DNA of 64,000 nucleotides, from contig JAGXFY010000071.1 in the NCBI GenBank assembly GCA_024636985.1, positions 5,319-69,318 on the forward strand. Direction: 5' to 3'. Source of the stretch: Petrocella sp024636985 (GTDB lineage: Bacteria > Bacillota > Clostridia > Lachnospirales > Vallitaleaceae). Position numbers and translations under genes: made by a program. Each line of letters opens with the position of its first letter. Positions within the stretch are counted from its first letter, which is position 1. Below the pieces are notes generated by a model. The model ran no database searches. It saw only the letters and a list, made by a program, of their open reading frames with translations, and was not told the DNA's origin. Shown piece by piece: positions 8,710-17,012 of the stretch.

Positions 8710-9420
8710 ATGCGTTATTTACCGGAAAAAACAATTGAGTATCTTGAACACAATGGGTATGATGCCCAGAGGGACCATGATTGTTATCAGGCACTAAAGA
8801 ACTATCTTAAAGATGAAGGACACAAAAAAAATCTTAAGGATTTTTCAAAGAATCTTTTGAACGATTATATGGCGCTGATTGGCATGATGGAGATTCGTAT
8901 GGAAGAAATGTCTCTAATGTCAGAAACAGATGCTTTGACACAAGTATTCAATCCAATGAAAATACAAAATGTTATAGATCTTGAATGGTCAAGAGGAAAG
9001 CGGTACCATTCACCTTTATCCTTATTACTTTTTGAAATTGATGGGTGGCAAGAAATTATAGAAGCTCATGGCCGGGATATAGGTAATCAAATCCTTATAA
9101 AATTGGCAGAGATTATTAAAACCAATATTCGTACAACAGATGTGTTGGGACGCTGGTATGGCGAAGTCTTTATATTGGTTGTACCTACAACAAATAATGT
9201 ACAAGCAGAGTGGCTGGCTCAAAAACTTAGAAAAACCATTGAAAGAACAACCTTTGATACAGTTGGGAATATAACCTGCTCCTTCGGTGTGGCGGATAGA
9301 GATGCAGCCATGGATGTGGATGATTGGGTTGTAATCCTAGAAATGGCTCTTAAGAAGGCTAAAGAAAAAGGTCGTAATTTGGTGATCGACTATGAAACTA
9401 TCATAAATGAAGATGAATGA
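8710..9420 (+). CDS. degenerate GGDEF-domain protein
   Basis: 236 aa from ATG 8710, chosen because GAGAGG at 8695-8700 is well spaced; an earlier in-frame ATG at 8689 has no such site. Residues 1-75 are helical and unrelated to known sensors. The rest is a GGDEF fold (ALTQVFNPMKIQ ... NITCSFGVAD ... ALKKAKEKGRNLV), but the active-site loop reads YGEVF (about 150-154) instead of GGDEF/GGEEF, and the metal-site region is LFEIDGWQ. It probably does not synthesise cyclic di-GMP. It may bind GTP or c-di-GMP, or regulate a partner such as the active cyclase just upstream (52-base gap). Confidence 0.8.
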   Translation: MRYLPEKTIEYLEHNGYDAQRDHDCYQALKNYLKDEGHKKNLKDFSKNLLNDYMALIGMMEIRMEEMSLMSETDALTQVFNPMKIQNVIDLEWSRGKRYHSPLSLLLFEIDGWQEIIEAHGRDIGNQILIKLAEIIKTNIRTTDVLGRWYGEVFILVVPTTNNVQAEWLAQKLRKTIERTTFDTVGNITCSFGVADRDAAMDVDDWVVILEMALKKAKEKGRNLVIDYETIINEDE

Positions 9421-9435
9421 AATGGAGGTATTTGT

Positions 9436-9954
9436 ATGAAAAAAGGTAAAATAATTGGTGTGGCAGGTTTGGCAGCTTTGGCTGGTGGTGGCTATGCAGC
9501 ATATAAAACCATGACAAAAGTCAAGGTCCTTAAGGCAACCTATGATCAAGTAATCGCTTTTAACGGATCTGAGAAAAAGTATGAGACCTTTGAAGGTGAT
9601 TCCTATGCAGCAGTATTTGCAGGTGTTGAGATTGACTTAAGTGAAGCAGAAATGGTGGGAGATAGCGCATCTCTTAGAATATATGCTGAATTTGCCGGTG
9701 TAGAGATTACTGTACCCAAGGACTGGAATGTAAAAGTGGATGGTATAGCAGATAAAGCAGGTGTTAGCAATCAAGTGGATTATAGACCGGACGACACCAC
9801 ATCTAAGCGCTTGACGATTGATTATAATATTAAATTCGCAGGACTTGAAATCAAACGTGTTGATGAAGAAGACACAATTGAAGTTGAGATTGAAGATGAG
9901 CCAAGCTTCGGTGATCCGGAAATAAAAGAGACGGATGCCCCAGCCGAGTCATAA
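9436..9954 (+). CDS. LiaF-like envelope protein with N-terminal membrane anchor
   Basis: 172 aa with GGAGG upstream. A positively charged N-terminus and one glycine/alanine-rich hydrophobic helix (residues 6-22) form an anchor or uncleaved signal. The remainder has repeated beta-strand units in which FAGVEI or FAGLEI recurs three times (near 64, 91 and 134). This is the pattern of the LiaF C-terminal / cell-wall-active-antibiotic-response fold. The C-terminal ~30 residues are highly acidic. In Bacillus, LiaF modulates an envelope-stress two-component system; no such system is adjacent here, so the role is inferred only from fold. It sits 15 bases after the degenerate GGDEF gene. Confidence 0.65.
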   Translation: MKKGKIIGVAGLAALAGGGYAAYKTMTKVKVLKATYDQVIAFNGSEKKYETFEGDSYAAVFAGVEIDLSEAEMVGDSASLRIYAEFAGVEITVPKDWNVKVDGIADKAGVSNQVDYRPDDTTSKRLTIDYNIKFAGLEIKRVDEEDTIEVEIEDEPSFGDPEIKETDAPAES

Positions 9955-9962
9955 TATGTACT

Positions 9963-9994
9963 TAAAACCAATGCTTTTACAGGTTGGTTTTTTA
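9963..9994 (+). terminator. intrinsic terminator after the LiaF-like gene
   Basis: Stem AAAACCAA (9964-9971) / TTGGTTTT (9984-9991) followed by T residues, 9 bases after the LiaF-like stop codon. Confidence 0.7.
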
Positions 9995-10014
9995 TTTGTT
10001 TTGTTATCGGATAA

Positions 10015-10023
10015 TGATATAAT
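10015..10023 (+). promoter_or_regulatory. extended -10 promoter of the adenosyltransferase gene
   Basis: TGATATAAT matches the extended -10 consensus and lies 40 bases before the ATG at 10064, after the terminator. Confidence 0.5.
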
Positions 10024-10063
10024 ACAATTATGATAATGATTCTTAAAAAAAGGAGGCAGGGAC

Positions 10064-10609
10064 ATGAAAATATACACAAAAAAGGGCGATCAAGGTTATA
10101 CCAGTAATATAAAAGGGGAACCCATCAAGAAATCAGATGCTCTTCTTGAGCTACAAGGTACCATCGATGAAGTTAATGCGGCCTTAGGCTATCTTAGATC
10201 CTTAATGGAGGGAAAGTATCCAGAACTTGAAGACATGATAAGGGATATTCAATATGCTCTTTTTAGGATGGGTAGTGATGTGACTTATGGCTTTTCACAA
10301 AAACTCATTTTAGAAGAAGATGTGTTCATACTTGAATCTGAGATTGATAGAATGACCAGTAGTTTCGGGGTTCAGACAACATTTCTCTATTATAGTGGAC
10401 ATAAAACAGCTACTTATGCTCAACTCGTTAGAAGCATCGTTAGGCGGGGAGAAAGAGCATTTGTTAGGGCTTATGTCGGTGAGGATTATCCTATTGACTT
10501 AAAGTATTTAAACAGACTGGCAGACTATATGTATGCCCTCGGACGCTATTTAAATTATATACATGGTATTGCTGAAGAGAAAATGACCTTTAGAGATTCG
10601 TCGGCTTAA
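10064..10609 (+). CDS. PduO-type cob(I)alamin adenosyltransferase, stand-alone
   Basis: 181 aa with AAAGGAGG upstream. It belongs to the PduO/MMAB helical-bundle ATR family: KIYTKKGDQGYT at the N-terminus (ATP loop), GTIDEVNAALG (the Asp that pairs with the catalytic Arg), RRGERAF, and NRLADYMYALGR at the C-terminus. It transfers the adenosyl group of ATP to cob(I)alamin to give adenosylcobalamin. The glycine-rich loop after GDQGYT is altered (SNIKGE instead of the usual LLGG-type sequence). It stands alone, 93 bases before dnaE and away from the microcompartment locus, which has its own pduO, so it is probably the housekeeping enzyme. Confidence 0.82.
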   Translation: MKIYTKKGDQGYTSNIKGEPIKKSDALLELQGTIDEVNAALGYLRSLMEGKYPELEDMIRDIQYALFRMGSDVTYGFSQKLILEEDVFILESEIDRMTSSFGVQTTFLYYSGHKTATYAQLVRSIVRRGERAFVRAYVGEDYPIDLKYLNRLADYMYALGRYLNYIHGIAEEKMTFRDSSA

Positions 10610-10702
10610 GTTTCAATTTGATGCCGAATATGTTAGAATTGAATCTGAATATAATGGTATGGTTACAGATAGAGAACACTTGAATGAATCGAGGTTAACA
10701 GG

Positions 10703-13700
10703 ATGACAAAAGATTCTACAATAGAGTTTGCCCACTTACATGTTCATACCCAATACAGCCTCCTAGATGGCTCGAGTAAGATTGATGAACTTATAGGACA
10801 GGTTAAGGATTTAGGTATGAAGAGCATAGCTATAACAGACCATGGTGTCATGTATGGTGTTGTTGACTTTTATGATGAGGCTATAAAACAAGGCATCAAA
10901 CCAATTATTGGATGTGAAGTCTATGTGGCGAATCGAAAGCGAACAGATAAAGAAACAGGCATTGATAATACCTACTATCATTTGGTATTATTGGCTGAAA
11001 ACCAAGAAGGTTATCAGAACCTAATGCGGTTAGTGTCAGATGGCTTTACAGAAGGTTTTTATTATAAGCCGAGAATTGATTTGGATCTCCTAAGAAGTTA
11101 TAGTAAAGGCATTATTGGACTCAGTGCCTGTCTAGGCGGTCATGTGCCCAACGAGATTCTAAGAGGTGACCTGACACAGGCAAAAGAAGTTGCTATGACT
11201 TACAATGAGATCTTTGGACAAGGCAACTTTTTTCTTGAGTTACAAGATCATGGGTATGAGGAACAGCATCTTGTCAATAAAGCATTGATTGAGATGAGTA
11301 AAGAACTGTCTATACCACTTGTTGCAACCAATGATGTGCACTATACATATAAGGAAGATGTAGAAGCCCACGACATTCTGTTGTGTATTCAAACCAATAA
11401 AAAGGTAACAGATGAAGACCGTATGCGTTATGCTGGTGGGCAATTTTACTTAAAATCTCCTCAGGAAATGTCTGCTCTTTTTTCGCATGTACCCGAGGCC
11501 CTTAAGAACACTGTAGAGATTGCAAGGCGATGTCAGGTCGACTTTGAGTTTGGAAAATACAAATTACCCAAATATGAATTGGATGAAAGCATAGATAAAC
11601 GTGTTTATATGAAGGATATTTGTTATGAGGGTCTAAGGGAGCGGTACGAAAATGTGACAGAAGCCCATGAGGAAAGGCTGAATTATGAGCTAAAGGTCAT
11701 TGAAGAGATGGGTTTTATTGATTATTTTCTCATTACTTGGGATTTTATCAAGTTTGCACGGGACCATCATATTATGGTTGGCCCGGGTCGTGGTTCTGCA
11801 GCTGGTAGTTTGGTTTCTTATTGTTTGAAAATTACAGACATTGATCCATTAAAATATAACCTTCTTTTTGAACGTTTTCTCAATCCGGAACGGATCAGTA
11901 TGCCGGATATTGATATTGATTTTTGTTATGAACGCAGGCAAGAAGTGATTGATTATGTTGTCAAAAAATATGGTGAAGACAAGGTTGCTCAGATTATTAC
12001 CTTCGGTACAATGGCTGCAAGAGCAGCCATTCGAGATGTAGGTCGGGCGCTTGATATGCCTTATAATGAAGTGGATAAGGTTGCCAAAATGATTCCCCAA
12101 GAACTGAAAATCACCATTGACAAAGCACTGAAGATGAACAGAGAACTTCAAAGTCTTTATGATGAGGATGAGCAAGTTAAGTATTTGATTGATATGTCAA
12201 AACGTCTAGAAGGCTTAACCAGACATAGTTCGACCCATGCGGCCGGTGTGGTCATTTGTGATCGTGCAGTTAATGAGTATGTACCTCTAAATACCAACGA
12301 TGATGCGGTTACGACCCAATTTACCATGAATACCTTAGAACGATTGGGATTATTAAAAATGGATTTTCTAGGTCTTCGTACATTAACGGTTATTCAAGAT
12401 GCCATATTAAACGTTAAAAAATCACAGGGCATTCAATTGGATATGAACCGCATTGATGATAATGATTCTAAGGTTTTTGAGTTGATTGGAACGGCAAAGA
12501 CCGAAGGTGTTTTTCAACTTGAAAGTGACGGCATGAAGAATTTCATGAAGGACTTAAAGCCACAAAGTCTTGAAGATATTATTGCAGGTATATCTCTGTA
12601 TAGACCGGGACCAATGGAATTTATACCGGCTTACATTCAAGGAAGTCGGCATGCAAAAGACATTACCTATGATTGTCCTCAGCTTGAACCGATTCTTAAG
12701 CCGACCTATGGTGTTATCGTTTATCAAGAACAGGTGATGCAGATTGTTAGAGATCTGGCGGGCTATACCCTAGGACGTAGTGACTTGGTACGCCGAGCGA
12801 TGTCTAAGAAAAAAGAAGATGTAATGTTAAAAGAACGGGCGAATTTTATATACGGTAACAAAGAAGAAGGCGTTCTAGGTTGTGTGAACAATGGTATAGA
12901 TGCAGCTGCAGCTAACAGAATATTTGACAAAATGACGGATTTTGCAAAATACGCCTTTAACAAATCACATGCAGCAGCCTATGCTATCATCGCCTATCAA
13001 ACCGCATGGCTCAAAGCCTATTATCCTGTAGAGTTCATGGCAGCGTTGTTAACCTCCGTTATGTTTGGTGGGGGTAAAGTGGCTGAATATATTTATAGTC
13101 TAAAAGCAATGGGAATAGAAGTACTGCCACCGGACATCAATGAAGGCTATTATAACTTTTCAGTTTCTAAGGGTAAAATTCGATATGGTTTAGCGGCTGT
13201 GAAGAATGTTGGAAGAGGCGTGATTGATCATATGGTTGCTGAGAGAGAAGCAGGTGGACCTTTTGTATCTTTGACGGATTTTTGTACTCGTATGGATGCA
13301 AAAGATCTTAACAAACGTATGATGGAAAATCTGATCTATGCCGGTGCTTTTACATCTCTTGGCGGCACTAGAAAACAGTATATTCATAATTACAAATTTG
13401 TTTTAGAAGCCATTCATCATGAAAAAAAAGCAACGATTCAGGGCCAGATTAATCTTTTTGATCTTACTGAAGAGTTGCAAGAAAATAAAGCGGATCGTTT
13501 TGAAGTGGTGGGCGAATTCTCTAAAGAGCAGCTTTTAACCTATGAAAAAGAAGTCATGGGTATCTATTTATCAGGACACCCACTTGAAGATTATGCAGAG
13601 GTGTTAAATAGAGTGCTGACCAATAAGAGTCTAGATTTCCAACCTTTGGTGGATGGAACCTTTAAAGTGACCGACGGAACATTGGTTAAGTATAGCGGCA

Positions 13701-14179
13701 TCATCAGTAATAAAGTTGTTAAGACGACGAGAAACAATCAGACAATGGCATTTCTTAGTGTGGAAGACCTGTTTGGAACGGTTGAAGTCGTTGTATTTCC
13801 TAATGACTATGAAGCCAATCGACATTATTTAAATGAAGATGAAGTGGTTATTGTAAAGGGTAGGGTTTCGACTCAAGAGGATCAAGATGGTAAGATTATC
13901 TGCCAAACCATTAAGCGCCTTGAAGATGTTTTAAGAGAAGTGCTCTATATTCAGTTTGACGACTTAGACCATTATCAATCCGTGATCAAACAAATTACCC
14001 CATTACTAAAAGCTGAGCAGGGTCAATCACCGGTTGTCGCTTATCTTAAAGATACTAAGCGAAAAAATGACTTTGGTGGCCAGTACCTGGTTACCATAAG
14101 GCCAAGTTTGATTGAAAAACTAGAAGCCTTGATGGCTAAGGATAATGTCAAAGTTGTGAAAAGTCTATTGAAATTCTAA
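10703..14179 (+). CDS. dnaE: DNA polymerase III alpha subunit
   Basis: 1158 aa, the usual size for DnaE. Domains in order: N-terminal PHP (FAHLHVHTQYSLLDGSS, AITDHGVMYG, ATNDVHY); polymerase core with GPGRGSAAGSLV and the catalytic aspartates in MPDIDIDF (about residue 400); SSTHAAGVVI; helix-hairpin-helix region (ALRYGLAAVKNVG-like, about 830); then an OB-fold (about 980-1080). The bacterial PHP metal ligands look complete. It is the replicative DnaE-type polymerase subunit. Firmicutes also have PolC, so this copy may do lagging-strand or primer extension work. No operon partner is evident. Confidence 0.96.
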   Translation: MTKDSTIEFAHLHVHTQYSLLDGSSKIDELIGQVKDLGMKSIAITDHGVMYGVVDFYDEAIKQGIKPIIGCEVYVANRKRTDKETGIDNTYYHLVLLAENQEGYQNLMRLVSDGFTEGFYYKPRIDLDLLRSYSKGIIGLSACLGGHVPNEILRGDLTQAKEVAMTYNEIFGQGNFFLELQDHGYEEQHLVNKALIEMSKELSIPLVATNDVHYTYKEDVEAHDILLCIQTNKKVTDEDRMRYAGGQFYLKSPQEMSALFSHVPEALKNTVEIARRCQVDFEFGKYKLPKYELDESIDKRVYMKDICYEGLRERYENVTEAHEERLNYELKVIEEMGFIDYFLITWDFIKFARDHHIMVGPGRGSAAGSLVSYCLKITDIDPLKYNLLFERFLNPERISMPDIDIDFCYERRQEVIDYVVKKYGEDKVAQIITFGTMAARAAIRDVGRALDMPYNEVDKVAKMIPQELKITIDKALKMNRELQSLYDEDEQVKYLIDMSKRLEGLTRHSSTHAAGVVICDRAVNEYVPLNTNDDAVTTQFTMNTLERLGLLKMDFLGLRTLTVIQDAILNVKKSQGIQLDMNRIDDNDSKVFELIGTAKTEGVFQLESDGMKNFMKDLKPQSLEDIIAGISLYRPGPMEFIPAYIQGSRHAKDITYDCPQLEPILKPTYGVIVYQEQVMQIVRDLAGYTLGRSDLVRRAMSKKKEDVMLKERANFIYGNKEEGVLGCVNNGIDAAAANRIFDKMTDFAKYAFNKSHAAAYAIIAYQTAWLKAYYPVEFMAALLTSVMFGGGKVAEYIYSLKAMGIEVLPPDINEGYYNFSVSKGKIRYGLAAVKNVGRGVIDHMVAEREAGGPFVSLTDFCTRMDAKDLNKRMMENLIYAGAFTSLGGTRKQYIHNYKFVLEAIHHEKKATIQGQINLFDLTEELQENKADRFEVVGEFSKEQLLTYEKEVMGIYLSGHPLEDYAEVLNRVLTNKSLDFQPLVDGTFKVTDGTLVKYSGIISNKVVKTTRNNQTMAFLSVEDLFGTVEVVVFPNDYEANRHYLNEDEVVIVKGRVSTQEDQDGKIICQTIKRLEDVLREVLYIQFDDLDHYQSVIKQITPLLKAEQGQSPVVAYLKDTKRKNDFGGQYLVTIRPSLIEKLEALMAKDNVKVVKSLLKF

Positions 14180-14196
14180 AGAATGTGGTATACAAT
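14168..14196 (+). promoter_or_regulatory. sigma-A type promoter for pfkA
   Basis: TTGAAA (14168-14173), a 17-base spacer and TACAAT (14191-14196). It overlaps the end of dnaE and sits 76 bases before pfkA. The 5' leader has a small hairpin (TTGAGTG/CGCTCAA near 14231-14249). Confidence 0.55.
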
Positions 14197-14271
14197 ATAG
14201 CGTGAGAAAATGAGAAACTTTGTGAGGCATAGTTGAGTGTGTGCGCTCAATGAAAATATGGAGGAAATAAG

Positions 14272-15249
14272 ATGTCAAAAGAAATTAAAACCATTGGTGT
14301 GTTAACAAGTGGTGGTGATGCACCGGGCATGAACGCAGCAATAAGAGCCGTTGTTCGGACAGCATTAGCACGTGGAAAAAGAGTTATGGGTATTAGAAAA
14401 GGTTATCAAGGACTCATTAATGGCGATATATTTGAGATGGATGCAAGAAGTGTTTCAGATACCATCCAAAGAGGTGGTACTATGCTATATACAGCACGTT
14501 GTATTGAATTTTTACAACCGGAAGTACAACAAAGAGGTGCCGATATGTGTAAAGTTTTTGGTATCGATGGCTTGGTTGTTATTGGTGGTGACGGTTCTTT
14601 CAAAGGTGCAGGTAAATTGGCAAATCTAGGTATTAATACTATAGGAATTCCTGGTACCATTGATCTTGACATTGATTGCACAGACTATACCATTGGTTTT
14701 GATACAGCTGTTAATACGGCAATGGAAGCGATTGATCGACTTAGAGATACTTCGACGTCTCATGAACGATGTTCTGTTGTAGAAGTTATGGGTCGTGATG
14801 CCGGCTATATCGCTTTATGGTGTGGTATTGTCAATGGTGCGGAATATGTTTTTTTACCTGAAGTTCAGAACATAAAAGAAGAAGAATTAATTGAAAAGAT
14901 CTTGATGAACCGTAAAAAAGGTAAACGTCACAATCTGATTATTATGTCAGAGGGTGTTGGTGGTTCGGATGAGTTGGCTAAAAGAATTGAAGCGGCTACG
15001 GGTATTGAAACCAGAGCGACGATTCTAGGTCATTTACAAAGAGGTGGTAGCCCAACTGCAGTAGATCGTATGCATGCATCTATGATGGGGGCTTATGCTG
15101 TTGATTTGTTATGTAAAGGTGAAAGCAACCGTGTGGTTGGCTTTAAGAACAATACTTATGTTGATTTTGATATTGATGAAGCATTGGCGATGCAAAAAGA
15201 TATTAGTAGTAGGCAATATGAGGTTAGTCAGATGTTGGAGACCAGATAA
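14272..15249 (+). CDS. pfkA: ATP-dependent 6-phosphofructokinase
   Basis: 325 aa with TGGAGG upstream. Group-A PFK motifs are present: GVLTSGGDAPGMNAAIR at the N-terminus; GGDGS at 105-109, whose glycine after GGD is typical of ATP rather than pyrophosphate use; PGTID with the catalytic Asp131; MGRDAGYIA; and LGHLQRGGSPT. Next to Asp131 the usual Asn is Leu (TIDLD), a variation I associate with Clostridia. It phosphorylates fructose 6-phosphate in glycolysis. It is a single-gene unit between its own promoter and a terminator. Confidence 0.95.
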   Translation: MSKEIKTIGVLTSGGDAPGMNAAIRAVVRTALARGKRVMGIRKGYQGLINGDIFEMDARSVSDTIQRGGTMLYTARCIEFLQPEVQQRGADMCKVFGIDGLVVIGGDGSFKGAGKLANLGINTIGIPGTIDLDIDCTDYTIGFDTAVNTAMEAIDRLRDTSTSHERCSVVEVMGRDAGYIALWCGIVNGAEYVFLPEVQNIKEEELIEKILMNRKKGKRHNLIIMSEGVGGSDELAKRIEAATGIETRATILGHLQRGGSPTAVDRMHASMMGAYAVDLLCKGESNRVVGFKNNTYVDFDIDEALAMQKDISSRQYEVSQMLETR

Positions 15250-15303
15250 AAGAATGGCTTATTTATATAGGTCCTATGAAAACCCTTCCAGAACTTAATT
15301 TAG

Positions 15304-15366
15304 CAGTAAGTATACATTTTCATCTGACCATTGAGTAGTAGGTGAATTGAATACTTGCTGTTTTTT
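15304..15366 (+). terminator. long-loop intrinsic terminator after pfkA
   Basis: Ten-pair stem CAGTAAGTAT (15304-15313) / ATACTTGCTG (15351-15360), one G-U pair, followed by six T. The 37-base loop is longer than usual. Confidence 0.55.
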
Positions 15367-15431
15367 ATACACTTTTTTATGTTATAATTAATCTTGTGCG
15401 AATGGCTATTAGTAGAGGGGTAGGTGATGGT

Positions 15432-16343
15432 GTGTTATGTTCTCAGTGTAAAGCAGAACTAAAAGACAATGAGACTGTTTGCCATGTGTGCGGGCATAGA
15501 AAGCCTAATATGGAGGATGTGGATTTAATTATTAACAGTCTTATAGAAGAAGATATTATGGGCGCTTCTGAAGATATAGAAATTGATGAAAAGGACTTGG
15601 GAAAGAAGCGTCGCTTTAGAAAAGATAAGAAAGCAAAAACAGAAGGTAAAATGATTCAAGGCATTCGGTATATGATTTTTGTATCGATTATTCTGTTCAT
15701 AATAGCCTTATTTACGCATTGGTTTACTCTATCGGGTACGACCATGGACTATGGTTTTGTTAATAATTCAAATACTCAGAAATATATTCAAAATTTAGGG
15801 GAAGAAACCTATATAGAATTTTCGGGATACGACTTGTTTAATTATAGCAGATCCACTATGAATGAACATAAAATGATTAAAAAATCTGATGGAGATATCT
15901 CTATATCAGGTAGGTCTGTGATGCATATGTATATCATGTTGGCTATGGCTGTATTAATGTTAACAAGTCTTATTGCCTGCAGTGTGGCATTTTTACATAA
16001 GGCTTTTGCAGGTATTGCTATCATCAGAAATTTGGCAATTGTGAATCTAATTATAATAGGTTCTAATTATATTTTTCTAAATATAACCTACCTAAGTGCT
16101 ATTGCAATTCGAGCAAAATCTGTTATTAATCAACAAAAAGTTTTTGGCACTTTGCATCTAACGTTCAACGGTATATCTCATGATCAATACTTTTACACTT
16201 ATAAAGTTACAGAAAATCCAGGTTTTTACGGTTCAATTATAGCACTGGGCATATGGTTGACGCTTTCGATTATACTGTATGAAATGAAAAACAGTGAAAA
16301 AGTGAGGGCCATAGAAAATGGCGAAATAGATGAAGAAGCATAA
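15432..16343 (+). CDS. zinc-ribbon membrane protein, function unknown
   Basis: 303 aa from GTG 15432, chosen because AGGTG at 15422-15426 is close and a TATAAT at 15383-15388 makes upstream starts unlikely. The N-terminus has two CxxC knuckles (CSQC near residue 3, CHVC near 18) typical of a short zinc ribbon. A charged cytoplasmic linker of ~50 residues follows, then about four or five membrane helices (about 75-95, 160-180, 190-215, 265-285) with a ~60-residue extracytoplasmic loop after the first. Such zinc-ribbon membrane proteins are common in Clostridia and mostly uncharacterised. It is co-transcribed with the acetyltransferase 12 bases downstream. Confidence 0.7.
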   Translation: MLCSQCKAELKDNETVCHVCGHRKPNMEDVDLIINSLIEEDIMGASEDIEIDEKDLGKKRRFRKDKKAKTEGKMIQGIRYMIFVSIILFIIALFTHWFTLSGTTMDYGFVNNSNTQKYIQNLGEETYIEFSGYDLFNYSRSTMNEHKMIKKSDGDISISGRSVMHMYIMLAMAVLMLTSLIACSVAFLHKAFAGIAIIRNLAIVNLIIIGSNYIFLNITYLSAIAIRAKSVINQQKVFGTLHLTFNGISHDQYFYTYKVTENPGFYGSIIALGIWLTLSIILYEMKNSEKVRAIENGEIDEEA

Positions 16344-16355
16344 GGAGGTAAGACG

Positions 16356-16772
16356 ATGAACCTATCTGTTGGAGATTATAAAATTAGTGACGATAAGAAA
16401 AAGCTTCAATTGAATATTATTCATGAACTACTAAAAGGTACCTACTGGGCTAAAGATCGTTCCATTCAAGTTATAGAAAAAAGTGTGGCGCATTCCATAT
16501 GCTACGGCGTTTATTTAGAGGATAAAATGGTAGGGTTTGGTAGAGTCGTTACAGACTATGCAACTATGTATTGGGTTGCAGATATTGTCATTGATGAAGC
16601 TCATAGGGGTAAAGGACTTGGTAAAGAACTTATGAATTGTATTGAAGCAAATAAAGATATAGAAGGTCTAATGGGAATCTTGGCAACGAGAGATGCTCAT
16701 GGACTTTATCAAAAGTATGGCTTCATGCAAGACCCAGAGAAATTCATGAAAAAACCTAGGGTTGAGGGTTGA
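16356..16772 (+). CDS. GNAT-family N-acetyltransferase
   Basis: 138 aa with AAGGAGG upstream. It has the GNAT acetyl-CoA pocket VIDEAHRGKGLGKELM (RGKGLG corresponds to the Q/RxxGxG/A motif, about 84-99) and a C-terminal LYQKYGFMQDPEKFM, the usual motif B ending. Residues TYWAKDRSIQ near the N-terminus resemble the small GNAT subgroup with a YWAxxR motif. The acceptor substrate is unknown. Last gene before a 240-base gap and the change to the microcompartment region. Confidence 0.85.
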   Translation: MNLSVGDYKISDDKKKLQLNIIHELLKGTYWAKDRSIQVIEKSVAHSICYGVYLEDKMVGFGRVVTDYATMYWVADIVIDEAHRGKGLGKELMNCIEANKDIEGLMGILATRDAHGLYQKYGFMQDPEKFMKKPRVEG

Positions 16773-16858
16773 ACACAAATTACAAAATTGATGCATGACT
16801 TGGGTGTTTTTCAAACATTTTAGACAGTAAATTAACGCCACCTCATGAATTCAAACAA

Positions 16859-16887
16859 TTGCTAATGGAAATAAATTGTGATACTAT
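16859..16887 (+). promoter_or_regulatory. promoter of the PocR two-component operon
   Basis: TTGCTA (16859-16864), a 17-base spacer ending in TGA, and TACTAT (16882-16887), giving a -35 plus extended -10. It lies 125 bases before the kinase gene. Nothing else is seen in the 240-base gap. Confidence 0.5.
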
Positions 16888-17012
16888 AAAAATAATAACG
16901 AGCATCAGACATGAAATAGAGTTTAACCATAATTTGAATATTAAAGACACAAATTCGTAGTGAAAGAATAATAATCAAAGATTATTCAGTTTTTTGAAAT
17001 GGAGGTAAGAAG

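Noticed and set aside
14372..14681. Additional open frames on both strands inside pfkA
   Set aside because: They lie wholly inside a well-supported gene and lack family matches or ribosome sites.
16773..17012. Attachment site or tRNA as the left edge of the island
   Set aside because: No tRNA, integrase or matching direct repeat at the right edge (58.7-59.0 kb) could be found by eye.
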